The translations under genes were made by a program, and so were the position numbers. Under the pieces are notes generated by a model. That model had not been told where the DNA came from, did not search any database, and saw only the letters and a list, made by a program, of their open reading frames with translations. From the NCBI GenBank assembly GCA_963667145.1, contig OY762943.1, positions 496,001 to 560,000 on the forward strand: 64,000 nt of DNA, given 5' to 3'. Shown in pieces: positions 26,865 to 36,445 of the stretch (position 1 is its first letter; each line of letters opens with the position of its first letter). The DNA is from G963667145 sp963667145 (GTDB taxonomy: Bacteria; Cloacimonadota; Cloacimonadia; G963667145).

Positions 26865-28310
26865 TTAAAAAGTCATTTCCACACCGAAACTGACGTTGGA
26901 AATGGTCTCGTTGCTTCCGTTGATTTTCCCGTTGCCGTCCAAATCTTTGTACCTCTCAGTGTAAATCCAGTTAACTGCCGTGGAACTGCTGAGTTCCACA
27001 CCGATTTTCCCCTCGATATAGGTGTTCTCAGTTTGCCATTCGCTGAAAAGGTTCGGTTCGTTTTCTTGAGAATATTTTACATAAGCGGTGGAAACAAAAG
27101 GAACGATGTCGGAACGCAAACTGAACATGCCCTCAAATCCTTGGTAATTGTCGTCCTTCATCGCTTCATCATCATAGTACATACTGCTATAACTGATTAT
27201 CAAATCCGCAATTCCGTAGATATCGCTCGTGAGTGTACCTTGCCACCCGTTGGCAGTTTTGGCATTTTTCAATTCATCTTCTTTGGTCTTCACCAACACT
27301 GAATCGCCAGACTTGTAGAGCTTGATACGATTTTGGTCATAAAGATTTCCAAAATAAGGAGCAGTAAATTCATCCTCGTAGTGCCTAAAACCAACATTCA
27401 AATCAAAGATGAAAAACTTGGCGATAAATCCTGGAAAAACAAATCCATAGCCATGGTCAACAATATGAGCAACCTCACCGTAATGTTGCACAAAAAGCGA
27501 GCGTCCGCGATAAATATCCACTGTGTAATCGGCACCTATCTCATAAATCGCCTCGTCGGAACTCGCACCATTCCGCAAATCATTAACCGTTTTGTGATTT
27601 TGAGAAGCTATCAACTTTTTGAAATACTCTTCAAATTCGCTATCTGTCCCAGTCCATGCATCCTTCAAACGAGATTTCTCTTTTTGATATTTGTCGTAAT
27701 AGCTGTCATCACTGGGATAATCGTCATAAATGTCAGGATAGCCGTCTCCATCTTGATCAACAATTCCATTGTATTGGTCTAAATCCGCAGCTGCCGAAAC
27801 GCCTATTTGCAAACGACTTAGCGGAGAATAACCAACTCTGGTCGCCACAATATCGTTCTCAATCACATCAGCAGAAAAAAGCTCAACAGACCAGTTTTTG
27901 ACGTTGAAGCCAACCATCGCTCCTAGCTTGCGATTGTCAGGATAAAGCAACGTGTTGGTGTAATTCTTCATGATGAGCCCTTTGCCCAAAGTGTAAGAGT
28001 TGATGTTCCCAAACAGAAAATAGAAAGGGTCGCCTTTTTGAGCGTAGCGTAGATACAAAATCTTGTTCACATAATCTTCTGCCTCATCCCAATCTTCCTC
28101 GTAGATGTTGCCATCCTTATCAAACAGCAGTTCGATGTTCAATCCCAAAGCAAATTTCCACACGGAAAACTCTGGCGACAAAGCGATTTTGTTGTAAATC
28201 TCATCGTTGAGCGTGATAGAACCTGCAGCACCTTTTGCAGTGAGATTATAGTCCCCCGCAAATAAACAAAACGGTAAGCTAAAAATAATCAGTATAATAA
28301 ATTTTTTCAT
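26865..28310 (-). CDS. Predicted outer-membrane protein with calcium-type insert
   Basis: A 481-residue exported protein with a signal peptide and a beta-strand-rich body ending in a Phe-terminal strand (VSFGVEMTF). Around residue 185 there is a DQDGDGYPDIYDDYP stretch like a thrombospondin type 3 calcium-binding repeat, inserted before a charged helical segment. The start at 28310 follows GAGGAG. Likely a barrel of unknown function; no family assigned. Confidence 0.65.
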   Translation of the reverse strand: MKKFIILIIFSLPFCLFAGDYNLTAKGAAGSITLNDEIYNKIALSPEFSVWKFALGLNIELLFDKDGNIYEEDWDEAEDYVNKILYLRYAQKGDPFYFLFGNINSYTLGKGLIMKNYTNTLLYPDNRKLGAMVGFNVKNWSVELFSADVIENDIVATRVGYSPLSRLQIGVSAAADLDQYNGIVDQDGDGYPDIYDDYPSDDSYYDKYQKEKSRLKDAWTGTDSEFEEYFKKLIASQNHKTVNDLRNGASSDEAIYEIGADYTVDIYRGRSLFVQHYGEVAHIVDHGYGFVFPGFIAKFFIFDLNVGFRHYEDEFTAPYFGNLYDQNRIKLYKSGDSVLVKTKEDELKNAKTANGWQGTLTSDIYGIADLIISYSSMYYDDEAMKDDNYQGFEGMFSLRSDIVPFVSTAYVKYSQENEPNLFSEWQTENTYIEGKIGVELSSSTAVNWIYTERYKDLDGNGKINGSNETISNVSFGVEMTF

Positions 28311-28407
28311 CAGTTTAAATCTCCTCATGCACCTGTAATACGCTCAAATCACGATATGTAGTCAACTATTTTCTAAGTTTTCAGCAAGTTTTTTGCCAAT
28401 TTGCACA

Positions 28408-28989
28408 CTACTCAACACAACCGACAACTCTGCACGGCAAACCCGTTAAGCCAGTAAATTTGATGGGGAAAGTGTAAGCGATGAATGTTGCCGAAGGTTT
28501 TTTTTGCAGAATTTCTGCCAAGTTGCAAAGATTTTCCACGATAAAGACGCCTTTGTCCGCACACTTCTGGTCGGTTGGCGTATGCTCTTTTCCTCTTCTG
28601 GCGCCTGCAAAATCTACGCCAATAATCGCCACTTTTTTCTCAAGTAAGTAATCGATAAGCTCCCACGACAAATAAGGATGATTGGTGAAATACTCTTTGG
28701 AACCGTAACCGATTTCCTCGATAAAGCCCGTGTAGAAGGCGACAAACATTCCTTCTTCTATCACGGAAGTTTCCAAATGTTGCAAACCTATCTCTCCGTT
28801 TTGCACAGCCGAAACATCGAAAACCACAGCATTTCTAAGGGCAAAATCGATTGGAAAGGTTTTGTCCATTGTGTCAAAATGTGTCCCTTGATGCCCGAAG
28901 CTCACCATTTTCTCGTTGCCAAGGGCTTCTTGCAAAATCTCCTTATTCACCTCGATTGTTAAATCTATCAATCTCTTTTCTGCTTTCAT
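28408..28989 (-). CDS. Cyclase-family protein (kynurenine formamidase-like)
   Basis: A 193-residue protein with the metal-binding HxGTHxD motif (HQGTHFD) near residue 33 that defines the cyclase/kynurenine formamidase family of Mn or Zn hydrolases. Family members open amide or lactone bonds; the substrate is not known here. The ATG at 28989 has GAGGCGG 6 nt upstream. It stands apart from its neighbours, with about 100 bp on the left and 200 bp on the right. Confidence 0.8.
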   Translation of the reverse strand: MKAEKRLIDLTIEVNKEILQEALGNEKMVSFGHQGTHFDTMDKTFPIDFALRNAVVFDVSAVQNGEIGLQHLETSVIEEGMFVAFYTGFIEEIGYGSKEYFTNHPYLSWELIDYLLEKKVAIIGVDFAGARRGKEHTPTDQKCADKGVFIVENLCNLAEILQKKPSATFIAYTFPIKFTGLTGLPCRVVGCVE

Positions 28990-29193
28990 TTCCGCCTCTT
29001 TTTGCAAAGTGTAAGTCAGCTACATAATTATTCCAAATTTCATCAGCTCATATTAAAGATAATTAGTCAAGAAAGCCCTTGATGTCAAGCTAAATTGACC
29101 TCCAAATACATAACAAAACTTAATTCCATTGACACTATTCTAGTTTATTCATTCCTAAATCCAATCGACTTGATAACATTGAGGTGAAAGAAG

Positions 29194-30486
29194 ATGACCA
29201 TAGAAAATTTGCTAATAAAAAAAATGACCGTAAACGGATTTGGGATTGGCTATCACGAGGGCAAAACAGTCTTTGTATTTGGCGGAATAAAAGGTGATGT
29301 TGTGAATGCTGATATTTACCATTCCAAGAAAAATCTGCTTTTCGCCCAAATAAAATCTTTTGCTAAGAAATCTGAACTAAGAACTGAAACCCCCGAGTGC
29401 AATCACGGTAACATTTGCGGAGGTTGCATTTGGCTTGATGTCAACTACAAAAACCAGTTGAAGCTGAAGCAATCTAATATGGAAAGTCTATTCGCCAAAT
29501 ATAAGACGAAGCAAATAATCCCTTCTAACACAGCTACTCACTACAGGAACAAAAGTTTTTTTCCGATTTCTACAAAAGGAACTGTCGGAATGTACGAGAA
29601 AAATTCGCACAATATTATAAACCCCGAAAACTGCATATTACACCCCAAAATTTTTCGTGAAATTATAAGCGAAATAGAAGAGTATATTCAAAAATCCAAG
29701 GTGAAAATTTATAACGAAAATAGTGGCACAGGCTCGCTGAAATCTGTTGGCTTCAAGATAAATAAGCAGAACGAAATTCTTGTTATCTTGGTCTCACAGA
29801 GCAAAAAACTCCCTTTCATAAAAACGCTCGTAAGCAATCTGAACAAAAAATTTCCTCAAATAAAGGGAATCGTTTTGAACATCAACAGAACCAAAAAAGT
29901 CTTGGGGAACGAAAACGTAGCTTTGGACGGACAAGATTTTTTGCTCTATAAAATCGAAGACAAAATTTTCAAAGTTGATGCGAACAGCTTTTTTCAAATA
30001 AACTCGCTTCAGGCGGAAATTTTGTACGAGTATGTGAAAAAGAATGTTGATGAAAATTCGTCCGCTATCGATGCTTACAGTGGAGTTGGCACGATTGGGA
30101 TTTATTTGGCAGATAAGCTGAAAAGCGTTTATTGCATCGAGGAAAATCCCTTTTCCATCGAGAACCTGCAAGAAAATATTCGCATCAATTCGTGCGAAAA
30201 CGTGCAATTTCTTCACAACAAAGTTGAAGATTTTATCGAAATTTCGTCTAATCTTGATAAATTTGACAGCATTGTTTTTGACCCGCCACGAATCGGCTTG
30301 GGAAAAAGCATCATCGAGAAATGCAAAGCGATTCCCAAGATAATCTACGTGAGTTGCAATCCCATGACTTTGCTCAGGGACATAAAACTGTTTGAGAATA
30401 TTGGGTTTGCTGTGAAAGAGATTCAGCCTTTCGATATGTTTCCGCACACTCATCATATTGAGGCTGTGGCTGTTCTGACAAAATAG
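29194..30486 (+). CDS. rlmD: 23S rRNA (uracil-5-)-methyltransferase, RlmD-like
   Basis: A 430-residue TrmA/RlmD-type enzyme that makes 5-methyluridine in RNA using SAM. It has an N-terminal TRAM domain (about 1-60), four cysteines for an iron-sulfur cluster (C-x6-C-x2-C type, in CNHGNICGGC, plus a later cysteine in ENCILHP), a SAM site in DAYSGVGTIGIYL and the catalytic cysteine in SCNPMTLLRD. GAGGTG precedes the ATG. Whether it acts on U1939 or another site cannot be read from sequence. Confidence 0.9.
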   Translation: MTIENLLIKKMTVNGFGIGYHEGKTVFVFGGIKGDVVNADIYHSKKNLLFAQIKSFAKKSELRTETPECNHGNICGGCIWLDVNYKNQLKLKQSNMESLFAKYKTKQIIPSNTATHYRNKSFFPISTKGTVGMYEKNSHNIINPENCILHPKIFREIISEIEEYIQKSKVKIYNENSGTGSLKSVGFKINKQNEILVILVSQSKKLPFIKTLVSNLNKKFPQIKGIVLNINRTKKVLGNENVALDGQDFLLYKIEDKIFKVDANSFFQINSLQAEILYEYVKKNVDENSSAIDAYSGVGTIGIYLADKLKSVYCIEENPFSIENLQENIRINSCENVQFLHNKVEDFIEISSNLDKFDSIVFDPPRIGLGKSIIEKCKAIPKIIYVSCNPMTLLRDIKLFENIGFAVKEIQPFDMFPHTHHIEAVAVLTK

Positions 30487-30489
30487 AGG

Positions 30490-30918
30490 CTAAATCTTTT
30501 CCCAATCTGCAATATCGCCAGCAACTTCCATGAATAGTGGGTGGAGTTCGCACGATACCGCTTGTTCCAAAATCTGATTTTTCTGCGGGTCTCTGATTGC
30601 CAATTTTTGGAGTAAATGCTTTCGCTCGAACTCAATCTGACCTGAGGTAACCAAAATTTTGACAACTCCCGTCGGTGCAAGAAACTTGCTTTTGTCAAAC
30701 TTGTAGCCTCTTGTGTCGGCTTCTTGCCACACCTCTTGTAGATAGAAATTTATCGCATCCAAAGGAAACTCCAACTCCTTGAAACGCAACAACTGAGAAT
30801 GATTTTTGTATCCGTTGGTGTTGCCTTGCAAAACTTTTTTTGCCAGCAACGTCTCACGCCAAAGTGCCAAAAGCCCTTTTACATCAAGATATTTCGGATG
30901 TAACGACCATATTCTCAT
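30490..30918 (-). CDS. Pyrimidine dimer DNA glycosylase/endonuclease V family protein
   Basis: A 142-residue protein beginning MRIWSLHPKYLDVKGLLALWRE, the hallmark of the pyrimidine dimer glycosylase/AP-lyase family related to T4 endonuclease V. It would start base-excision repair of UV-induced dimers. The ATG at 30918 lies 4 bp after the rsgA stop; the longer open frame upstream is only the rsgA gene read in another phase. It is convergent with rlmD, 3 bp apart. Confidence 0.82.
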   Translation of the reverse strand: MRIWSLHPKYLDVKGLLALWRETLLAKKVLQGNTNGYKNHSQLLRFKELEFPLDAINFYLQEVWQEADTRGYKFDKSKFLAPTGVVKILVTSGQIEFERKHLLQKLAIRDPQKNQILEQAVSCELHPLFMEVAGDIADWEKI

Positions 30919-30922
30919 GAAA

Positions 30923-31966
30923 TTATTTACTGAAATTTTTGTACTGCTTAATCTTTTTGGAGAAGTTTTTGTCTTTTCTGCGTCTCTGCTCGGTGGATGC
31001 TGTGAAAACTTCACTCTCCTTCTTCATCTTCAAATAGTTTTCGTACAAATCTTCGTCAAGTTCACCGCTCTCCACCGCCTCAATCACAGCACAGCCAACC
31101 TCCGAAGTATGTGAACAATCCCTAAATTTGCACTTTTTGCTCAATTCGGCAATCTCCCCAAAAGTCTCGGTCAAACCGCTTGTCACGTTCGTCAAACCGA
31201 CCTCGCGAATACCAGGATTGTCTATCAAAATGCCACCTTCGGGAAGAACAAATAGCTCGCGGTGTGTCGTGGAATGCCTGCCTTTGTTCGTGCTGGAGCT
31301 TATCTCGGCTGTCTTCATAATGTCGCCACCCAAAAGATTGTTAATCAAGCTCGATTTGCCAACTCCCGATGAACCCAAAAGACAAAATGTTTTACCATTA
31401 TCAAGCAGAGATTTGATTTCGTCCAATCCTGAAAAATCTTTATTGCTCAAACAAATTGAACGAACATCACCCGTTCTCTCCTGAATTTGCGAAATTATAA
31501 TCTGAAGCTCGTCCTCCTCCAACAAATCTATCTTGCTCAAAACCACAATCGGCACTATCTTCGCAGATTTGCAAATCGCCAAATATCGCTCCAAACGGTT
31601 CAGACTGAAGTCGTTATCCACCGCCTGCACGATGAAGGCAACATCCACATTGGCAGCAATAATCTGTCCCGCAACGCTTTTGCCAGAAGACTGTCGTTCC
31701 AAAAAATTTCTCCGCTCCAAAATCTCCTTAATCGCAACTTTATCAAAACCATCATTTGAAAAAGCGACCCAATCTCCAACAGCAGGAATGTTTTTGCTAA
31801 ACCTCAAACTCCCCGAGACAACTCCTTCGAGGTCGGCATGCGGAGTTTTGATGATGCATTTATCTCTATGCACCAAGGAGATACGCCCTATCTCGCAATG
31901 GTCAAATTCATTCTCTTGCCGTATTTTTTCAAAATGAGCATCGTATCCCAAATCTTCTAACGTCAT
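30923..31966 (-). CDS. rsgA: Ribosome small-subunit-dependent GTPase A
   Basis: A 347-residue circularly permuted GTPase that checks late maturation of the 30S subunit. OB-fold N-terminus (about 30-100), G4 SKIDLL before G1 GSSGVGKSSLIN near residue 200 (the permuted order), G3 DNPGIRE, and a C-terminal zinc finger with CKFRDCSHTSEVGC. A metE terminator separates it from the upstream gene. Confidence 0.95.
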   Translation of the reverse strand: MTLEDLGYDAHFEKIRQENEFDHCEIGRISLVHRDKCIIKTPHADLEGVVSGSLRFSKNIPAVGDWVAFSNDGFDKVAIKEILERRNFLERQSSGKSVAGQIIAANVDVAFIVQAVDNDFSLNRLERYLAICKSAKIVPIVVLSKIDLLEEDELQIIISQIQERTGDVRSICLSNKDFSGLDEIKSLLDNGKTFCLLGSSGVGKSSLINNLLGGDIMKTAEISSSTNKGRHSTTHRELFVLPEGGILIDNPGIREVGLTNVTSGLTETFGEIAELSKKCKFRDCSHTSEVGCAVIEAVESGELDEDLYENYLKMKKESEVFTASTEQRRRKDKNFSKKIKQYKNFSK

Positions 31967-31999
31967 AAATTCCCAAAGTCCTTCAAATTCAATAAAAAT

Positions 32000-32022
32000 A
32001 GGCTCTGCATCAAACAGAGCCT
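32000..32022 (-). terminator. Intrinsic terminator after metE
   Basis: A perfect 8-bp stem (AGGCTCTG/CAGAGCCT) with a 7-nt loop, followed on the minus strand by ATTTTTATT. It lies 25 bp after the metE stop and before rsgA. Confidence 0.85.
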
Positions 32023-32046
32023 AACAATATTTTACATTTTTTTTGT

Positions 32047-34299
32047 CTATCGCAATTGTTTGGTTGCTTCCACCATGTTTTTCAACGCTGGCTTCACTTC
32101 TTCCCACTTTCTGGTCTTCAGACCGCAGTCGGGATTTACCCACATCTTCGGTCTGTCCACCACCTCAAGTCGCTCCACAATTTGCTTTTTGAACTCATCA
32201 ACCGACGGAATACGAGGTGAATGAATATCGTAAACTCCAGGACCGATTTCGTTGCTGTATCCAGTTTGCTTAAAGATTTGTAGCAAAGTGTTCCCACTTC
32301 TGGCAGTCTCGATAGTAATCACATCGGCATCCATCGCTTCGATAGTCGGCATGATGTCGGTGAAATCGCTGTAACACATGTGAGTGTGAATTTGCGTTTC
32401 CATTCTAGCGGAAGAAACTGACAGCTTAAAGCTATCCAAAGCCCACTTTTCGTAAGCAGCGATGTTCTCCTTACGCAGAGGATAACCCTCTTTGAAAGCG
32501 GCCTCATCCACCTGAATAACAAGAATTCCCGCATTTTGCAAATCGTCAATCTCGTCGCTGAGAGCCAAAGCAATCTGATTGGCAATGACAGCACGCTCCA
32601 TATCGTTCCTGACAAACGACCAATTGATAATCGTCACAGGACCTGTCAGCATACCTTTCATAATGTTTTTGGCTTTGCTCTGTGCATAGGAAATCCACTT
32701 CACAGTCATCGCATCAGGACGACTAATATCTCCGTAAATCACTGGTGGCTTCACACATCGACTGCCATAGCTTTGCACCCAGCCGTTTTTGGTGAAATGG
32801 AAACCTTTCATCAACTCACCGAAATATTCCACCATGTCGTTACGCTCAGGCTCGCCGTGCACCAAAACATCAATGTCAATTTCCTCTTGGAAAGACACGC
32901 AATCGTCGATGTACTTTTTGATTTCAGCTTCATATTCGGCATACGAAATGTTGCCTTTTTTGAGAGCCAATCTCGTTTTGCGAAGCTCAGGAGTTTGCGG
33001 GAAACTGCCAATAGTCGTTGTCGGCAAATCAGGAAGATTCAGCTTTTCTCTTTGGATTTTTATTCTCTCGGCAAAATTCCCTTCACGCACGACCTTGGAA
33101 ATATTTTTCATTCTGTTGGTTACAGCACTGTCGGTTATCAAAGCGGAATTTTTCTTCGCATCCAAGATTTTTTTGTTGCTCTCAAGCTGAGCTTTGTCTT
33201 CAGCTGAAAGACTATCACCGTGGAAAGCTTTACCAAGGAAAGCAACCTCTTCCACCTTTTCCACTGCAAAAGCAAGCCACTGCTTGATGTCGCTATCTGG
33301 CTCATTCCGCAAAGAATACGGAACATGCAACAGAGAACATCCCGTGGAAACGATGATTTGCTCTTTCGGAACAACCTTGCTGATTTTCTGCAAAAGTTCC
33401 AAAGATTGTGCAAAGTCGTTACGCCAAATATTTCTGCCATCAACCACTCCAGCAACAAGCACTTTGTCGCCGATAGATTTCAGGCAATCCAAATTCTTGC
33501 TACCATGCACAAAGTCAAGCCCGATGCCCCAGACAGGAGTTTCGGCAAGCTCGTTCACGGCTTCGCAAGAATGCTCAAAATACGAAGTAACGATTATATT
33601 GATGTTGGAGCTAACGTTTGCAAGTTCGGTGTAAGTCTTTTTCACAAACGACAAAATCTTTTCAGACGGATTTTTCACAAAAATAGGTTCATCAATCTGA
33701 ACGGTAACCGTGCTGTCCGAAGTCGCAATCTTCTTCAAAAGCTCTTTGTAAACAGCAACAATTTTGTCGAAATAGTCGAAAGAATTTTCGCCATCAGCAG
33801 TCTTGGACAACGCCGTGTAAGTGATGGGTCCGATGATGTTAATCTTAGTGGCAATTCCCAAATCTTTGGCTTCCTTGTAATCGCTAACAATCTTGTCGGA
33901 ATTGAGTTTGAAGTCGATTTCGCTGTCCAATTCTGGAGCGATGTAGTGATAATTCGTGTTAAACCATTTGGTCATAGCCATCGCCACAGCATCGGCGTTA
34001 CCTCTCGCCATAGCAAAATAGCGTTCGGTGTTATCGGCAATCTTGCGAAATCTGGCAGGAATTGCGTTCAGCATCACGGAAGTGTCCAGCATCAAATCGT
34101 AGTAACTGAAATCGTTGGAACTAATGTACTCAATTCCACGGTCTTTTTGCTCAAGCCAATGCTTTTTTCGCAACTCTTTGGCAGCAACTTCAAGGTCTTG
34201 CAAACTGATTTTGCCCGACCAATAGGCTTCCAATTTCTTCTTTAACTCGCGTTTTTCTCCGATTCTAGGGAAACCGGTAATCAGAGTTTTGTTTATCAT
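32047..34299 (-). CDS. metE: Cobalamin-independent methionine synthase
   Basis: A 750-residue MetE, which transfers the methyl group of methyl-THF-triglutamate to homocysteine. The duplicated-barrel pattern is complete: N-terminal TLITGFPRIGEKRELKK, middle TTIGSFPQTPELR, and the zinc ligands in HMCYSDF and NPDCGLKTR near the C-terminus. The ATG at 34299 follows AAGGAG at 8 nt spacing. It is a single-gene unit with its own promoter and terminator. Confidence 0.97.
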   Translation of the reverse strand: MINKTLITGFPRIGEKRELKKKLEAYWSGKISLQDLEVAAKELRKKHWLEQKDRGIEYISSNDFSYYDLMLDTSVMLNAIPARFRKIADNTERYFAMARGNADAVAMAMTKWFNTNYHYIAPELDSEIDFKLNSDKIVSDYKEAKDLGIATKINIIGPITYTALSKTADGENSFDYFDKIVAVYKELLKKIATSDSTVTVQIDEPIFVKNPSEKILSFVKKTYTELANVSSNINIIVTSYFEHSCEAVNELAETPVWGIGLDFVHGSKNLDCLKSIGDKVLVAGVVDGRNIWRNDFAQSLELLQKISKVVPKEQIIVSTGCSLLHVPYSLRNEPDSDIKQWLAFAVEKVEEVAFLGKAFHGDSLSAEDKAQLESNKKILDAKKNSALITDSAVTNRMKNISKVVREGNFAERIKIQREKLNLPDLPTTTIGSFPQTPELRKTRLALKKGNISYAEYEAEIKKYIDDCVSFQEEIDIDVLVHGEPERNDMVEYFGELMKGFHFTKNGWVQSYGSRCVKPPVIYGDISRPDAMTVKWISYAQSKAKNIMKGMLTGPVTIINWSFVRNDMERAVIANQIALALSDEIDDLQNAGILVIQVDEAAFKEGYPLRKENIAAYEKWALDSFKLSVSSARMETQIHTHMCYSDFTDIMPTIEAMDADVITIETARSGNTLLQIFKQTGYSNEIGPGVYDIHSPRIPSVDEFKKQIVERLEVVDRPKMWVNPDCGLKTRKWEEVKPALKNMVEATKQLR

Positions 34300-34406
34300 T
34301 ATAAGTTCTCCTTGTTTTTCTCTCAAAATTTTATTTGAAGATTCTAATATATGTTTGATTTTGCTTGCATTTATAGGGAATATTGGGATGATAAGCTATG
34401 GAGTTG

Positions 34407-34436
34407 TTTATACTTAAATGAGGTCATTTTTGTCAA
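34407..34436 (-). promoter_or_regulatory. Sigma70-type promoter for metE
   Basis: On the minus strand TTGACA (34436-34431) and TATAAA (34412-34407) are separated by 18 bp. This would give a 5' leader of about 100 nt before metE. I see no recognisable SAM or B12 riboswitch in that leader. Confidence 0.6.
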
Positions 34437-34544
34437 TTATAATATTTTGGAAATCATTTTGGTCAAGGGAAAATACTTGAACTTCTTGCTCTCCTGTTCC
34501 TCGTTTTCGCGAAAGTGGATGTCCATCTTCCTGTTATTCTATTC

Positions 34545-34572
34545 CTCATGCCCGTGCAAACGGGTATCCATT
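34545..34572. repeat. REP-like palindrome, copy 1
   Basis: CTCATGCCCGTGCAAACGGG followed by TATCCATT; the core CCCGT/ACGGG folds with a GCAA loop. The same 28 bases recur in direct orientation at 36418-36445. A related, weaker palindrome lies just upstream near 34502-34527. Confidence 0.7.
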
Positions 34573-34581
34573 GCAATGTGC

Positions 34582-34609
34582 CTTCTTTTTTTCGCCGTAA
34601 AAAAAGAAG
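34582..34609. repeat. AT-rich palindrome
   Basis: An 11-bp perfect stem, CTTCTTTTTTT against AAAAAAAGAAG, with a CGCCGT loop. A very similar palindrome lies at 40010-40050, on the other side of the island. Confidence 0.6.
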
Positions 34610-34856
34610 CAAAAAACCTCTAAATACAAAATTAAAAAGCTAAATTTCTAACCTCTCCCTCTCACGATAATTAGCACCGTCTCAAATAGCCAATATAGAA
34701 AATTATCAAGAGGCTTGAAACGGTTCTATTCTCGTAGTTCGGTCAGCTAATAAATTTCACGCTTTTTGCTTTAATGTATTTACCGTTACCACCCAAGCCC
34801 AAAGAGTGCTTCGCTCAGGGTGGTAGACTCTCTTTCTTCTTTCCTTCGTTTTTGAG

Positions 34857-34956
34857 TCTATCAAGCACAACTCTTTAACTTATTCGTCTTGCTTTTGTGC
34901 TTGGGGTGGCTTCAAATCCTTCAAGTTGAGCCTCGTAAAAATTGAAAACGACTGAA
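34857..34956. repeat. 100-bp direct repeat, left copy
   Basis: About 93% identical, with no gaps, to 39777-39876. It contains an inverted repeat (AAGCACAA ... TTGTGCTT) and could fold. The two copies flank the IS5-type transposase and the restriction-modification genes, 4.8 kb apart. Confidence 0.8.
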
Positions 34957-35132
34957 CTGGATTCCGTGTCTCAAGCACATATATAGACCTTTGCATTTTG
35001 TGGGAAAACAAAATTAATCACTTTTCCCAACTAATTTTTCTCAGATTTCTCCAAAATTTCTCTTCTATTTTCTCTTTTTCTTGCTCATTATTATCAAAAT
35101 GTGCCAAATTTTCCGCATTGAATACAGCAATC

Positions 35133-36185
35133 CTATATCAATTGTGCCTCACACAGTTTTACGGCTCGCTTTAAATTGAACGCTAACGCTCCCAATTGTA
35201 AAAAGAAATGAGTTTTCTCCAAGCCGAAGTAACGACTGCGTCCATATCCATACGATTTATGTAGCGTGCCAAAAGTCCGCTCCACAATATATCGCGTTTT
35301 GGAGACCATTTTGTTATACCGCTTTTTTAGGTTCCGAATTTCTTTACTGTCATTTTTCTTGTTTTTGAACATAATTGCACTCTTCAGCTCTTTCTCTTTC
35401 AAAATCTCGCGATTCTTCCTGCTACAATAACCTTTGTCCGCATAGACAGGCTTATTCAGTGGTAAATTCATCTTCTGCAACAAATCGGGGAAAACTGTTG
35501 TGTCATGCTGATTTGCTGGGGTTGTGATAATTTCCTGCACCAAACCATACTGGGGGTCAACTGAAATATTGCCTTTGTATCCATACACAAAGAGACCTCG
35601 CTTGCTCACCCACTTGGCATCGGGGTCTTTGCTCTCCTGAATATTGACTTCGGTCGAAACAAATTTTTGTTCTTCGCTCTCAGCATCTGCCACGGGCTCT
35701 GTTTCTATTGTCACTTGCTTTTTGGGGCGTGCCGCAGAACTCACAAGTGTCGCATCCACTACGGCACCAGTTTTTAAGTTAATTCCCAACTTCGCGAATT
35801 GGTAATTCACCTCGTTCAGCAACTTTTCCAACAGATTTCGCTGAATAAGTAAATTTTTGAACCTGCTAATCGTGGAATGGTCAGGAGTATCGTCGTCCAT
35901 ACTGAATCCACAAAACTTCATAAACAAAAAATCGTACATCAATCGCTCGGCACACTTCACTTCGCTGAGATTATACCACATCATCAGCAAGTAAACCTTG
36001 AACATCGTGGATCTTCTGTAGGGAATGCAACCTGCCACGTTGTCGCGTTTTCGAGGAATTCTGTTTAAAATTTTGCCAATCCTTTTCCAATCAAGTAGTT
36101 TCTCCACTTTGAAAAGAAAATGATTTTCCATCTTCTTCAGTTTCGTCTTCATTGCCAAATCCCCAAAAGATATTCCAGTATGCAT
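35133..36185 (-). CDS. IS5-family transposase
   Basis: A 350-residue DDE transposase of the IS5 family: an N-terminal DUF772-like region (MWYNLSEVKCAERL, DHSTISRFK), then acidic residues in VVDATLV, VYADKGYCS and IVERTFGTLH. Full length with GGAGG before the ATG, so it could be active. I could not find convincing terminal inverted repeats or a target duplication, so the element ends are not annotated. Confidence 0.88.
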   Translation of the reverse strand: MHTGISFGDLAMKTKLKKMENHFLFKVEKLLDWKRIGKILNRIPRKRDNVAGCIPYRRSTMFKVYLLMMWYNLSEVKCAERLMYDFLFMKFCGFSMDDDTPDHSTISRFKNLLIQRNLLEKLLNEVNYQFAKLGINLKTGAVVDATLVSSAARPKKQVTIETEPVADAESEEQKFVSTEVNIQESKDPDAKWVSKRGLFVYGYKGNISVDPQYGLVQEIITTPANQHDTTVFPDLLQKMNLPLNKPVYADKGYCSRKNREILKEKELKSAIMFKNKKNDSKEIRNLKKRYNKMVSKTRYIVERTFGTLHKSYGYGRSRYFGLEKTHFFLQLGALAFNLKRAVKLCEAQLI

Positions 36186-36417
36186 TTAAATCCTCCAATG
36201 CTCAATAATTTTTAAACAAATAAAGTTAGCCTTAACGTATTGTAAATAAATACATTAAACTTTCTTTTTGTGAAAATTTATGTGCAAAGATTTCATATAG
36301 TACTAAGCAAAAGATTAACGTTGTGTTTGATGGACAGCGAGAATGAGAAGGAAAAGAAAACGAGAATGAGAAATGTTTGGGCTTTCTGTTTCACTTAGAC
36401 TTCTTGCTACTCTATTT

Positions 36418-36445
36418 CTCATGCCCGTGCAAACGGGTATCCATT
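36418..36445. repeat. REP-like palindrome, copy 2
   Basis: Same 28 bases as 34545-34572, with the CCCGT/ACGGG core. It abuts the end of the specificity-subunit gene, whose stop codon begins at 36445. Confidence 0.7.

Larger units (their letters stand above)
34437..35132. other. Non-coding stretch between metE and the IS5-type transposase
   Basis: About 700 bp without a credible gene. It contains a REP-like palindrome (34545-34572), an AT-rich hairpin (34582-34609), a CCACCC/GGGTGG hairpin near 34790-34830 and the first copy of a 100-bp repeat (34857-34956). The one open frame here (34351-34623) has no ribosome site and is cut through by the repeats. Confidence 0.6.

Noticed and set aside
34300..34406. 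Possible SAM or cobalamin riboswitch in the metE leader
   Set aside because: The leader is only about 100 nt, AT-rich, and shows no k-turn, B12 box or other known core.
34351..34623. 90-codon frame upstream of metE on the plus strand
   Set aside because: It crosses the metE promoter, a REP-like palindrome and an AT-rich palindrome, and has no ribosome site or family.
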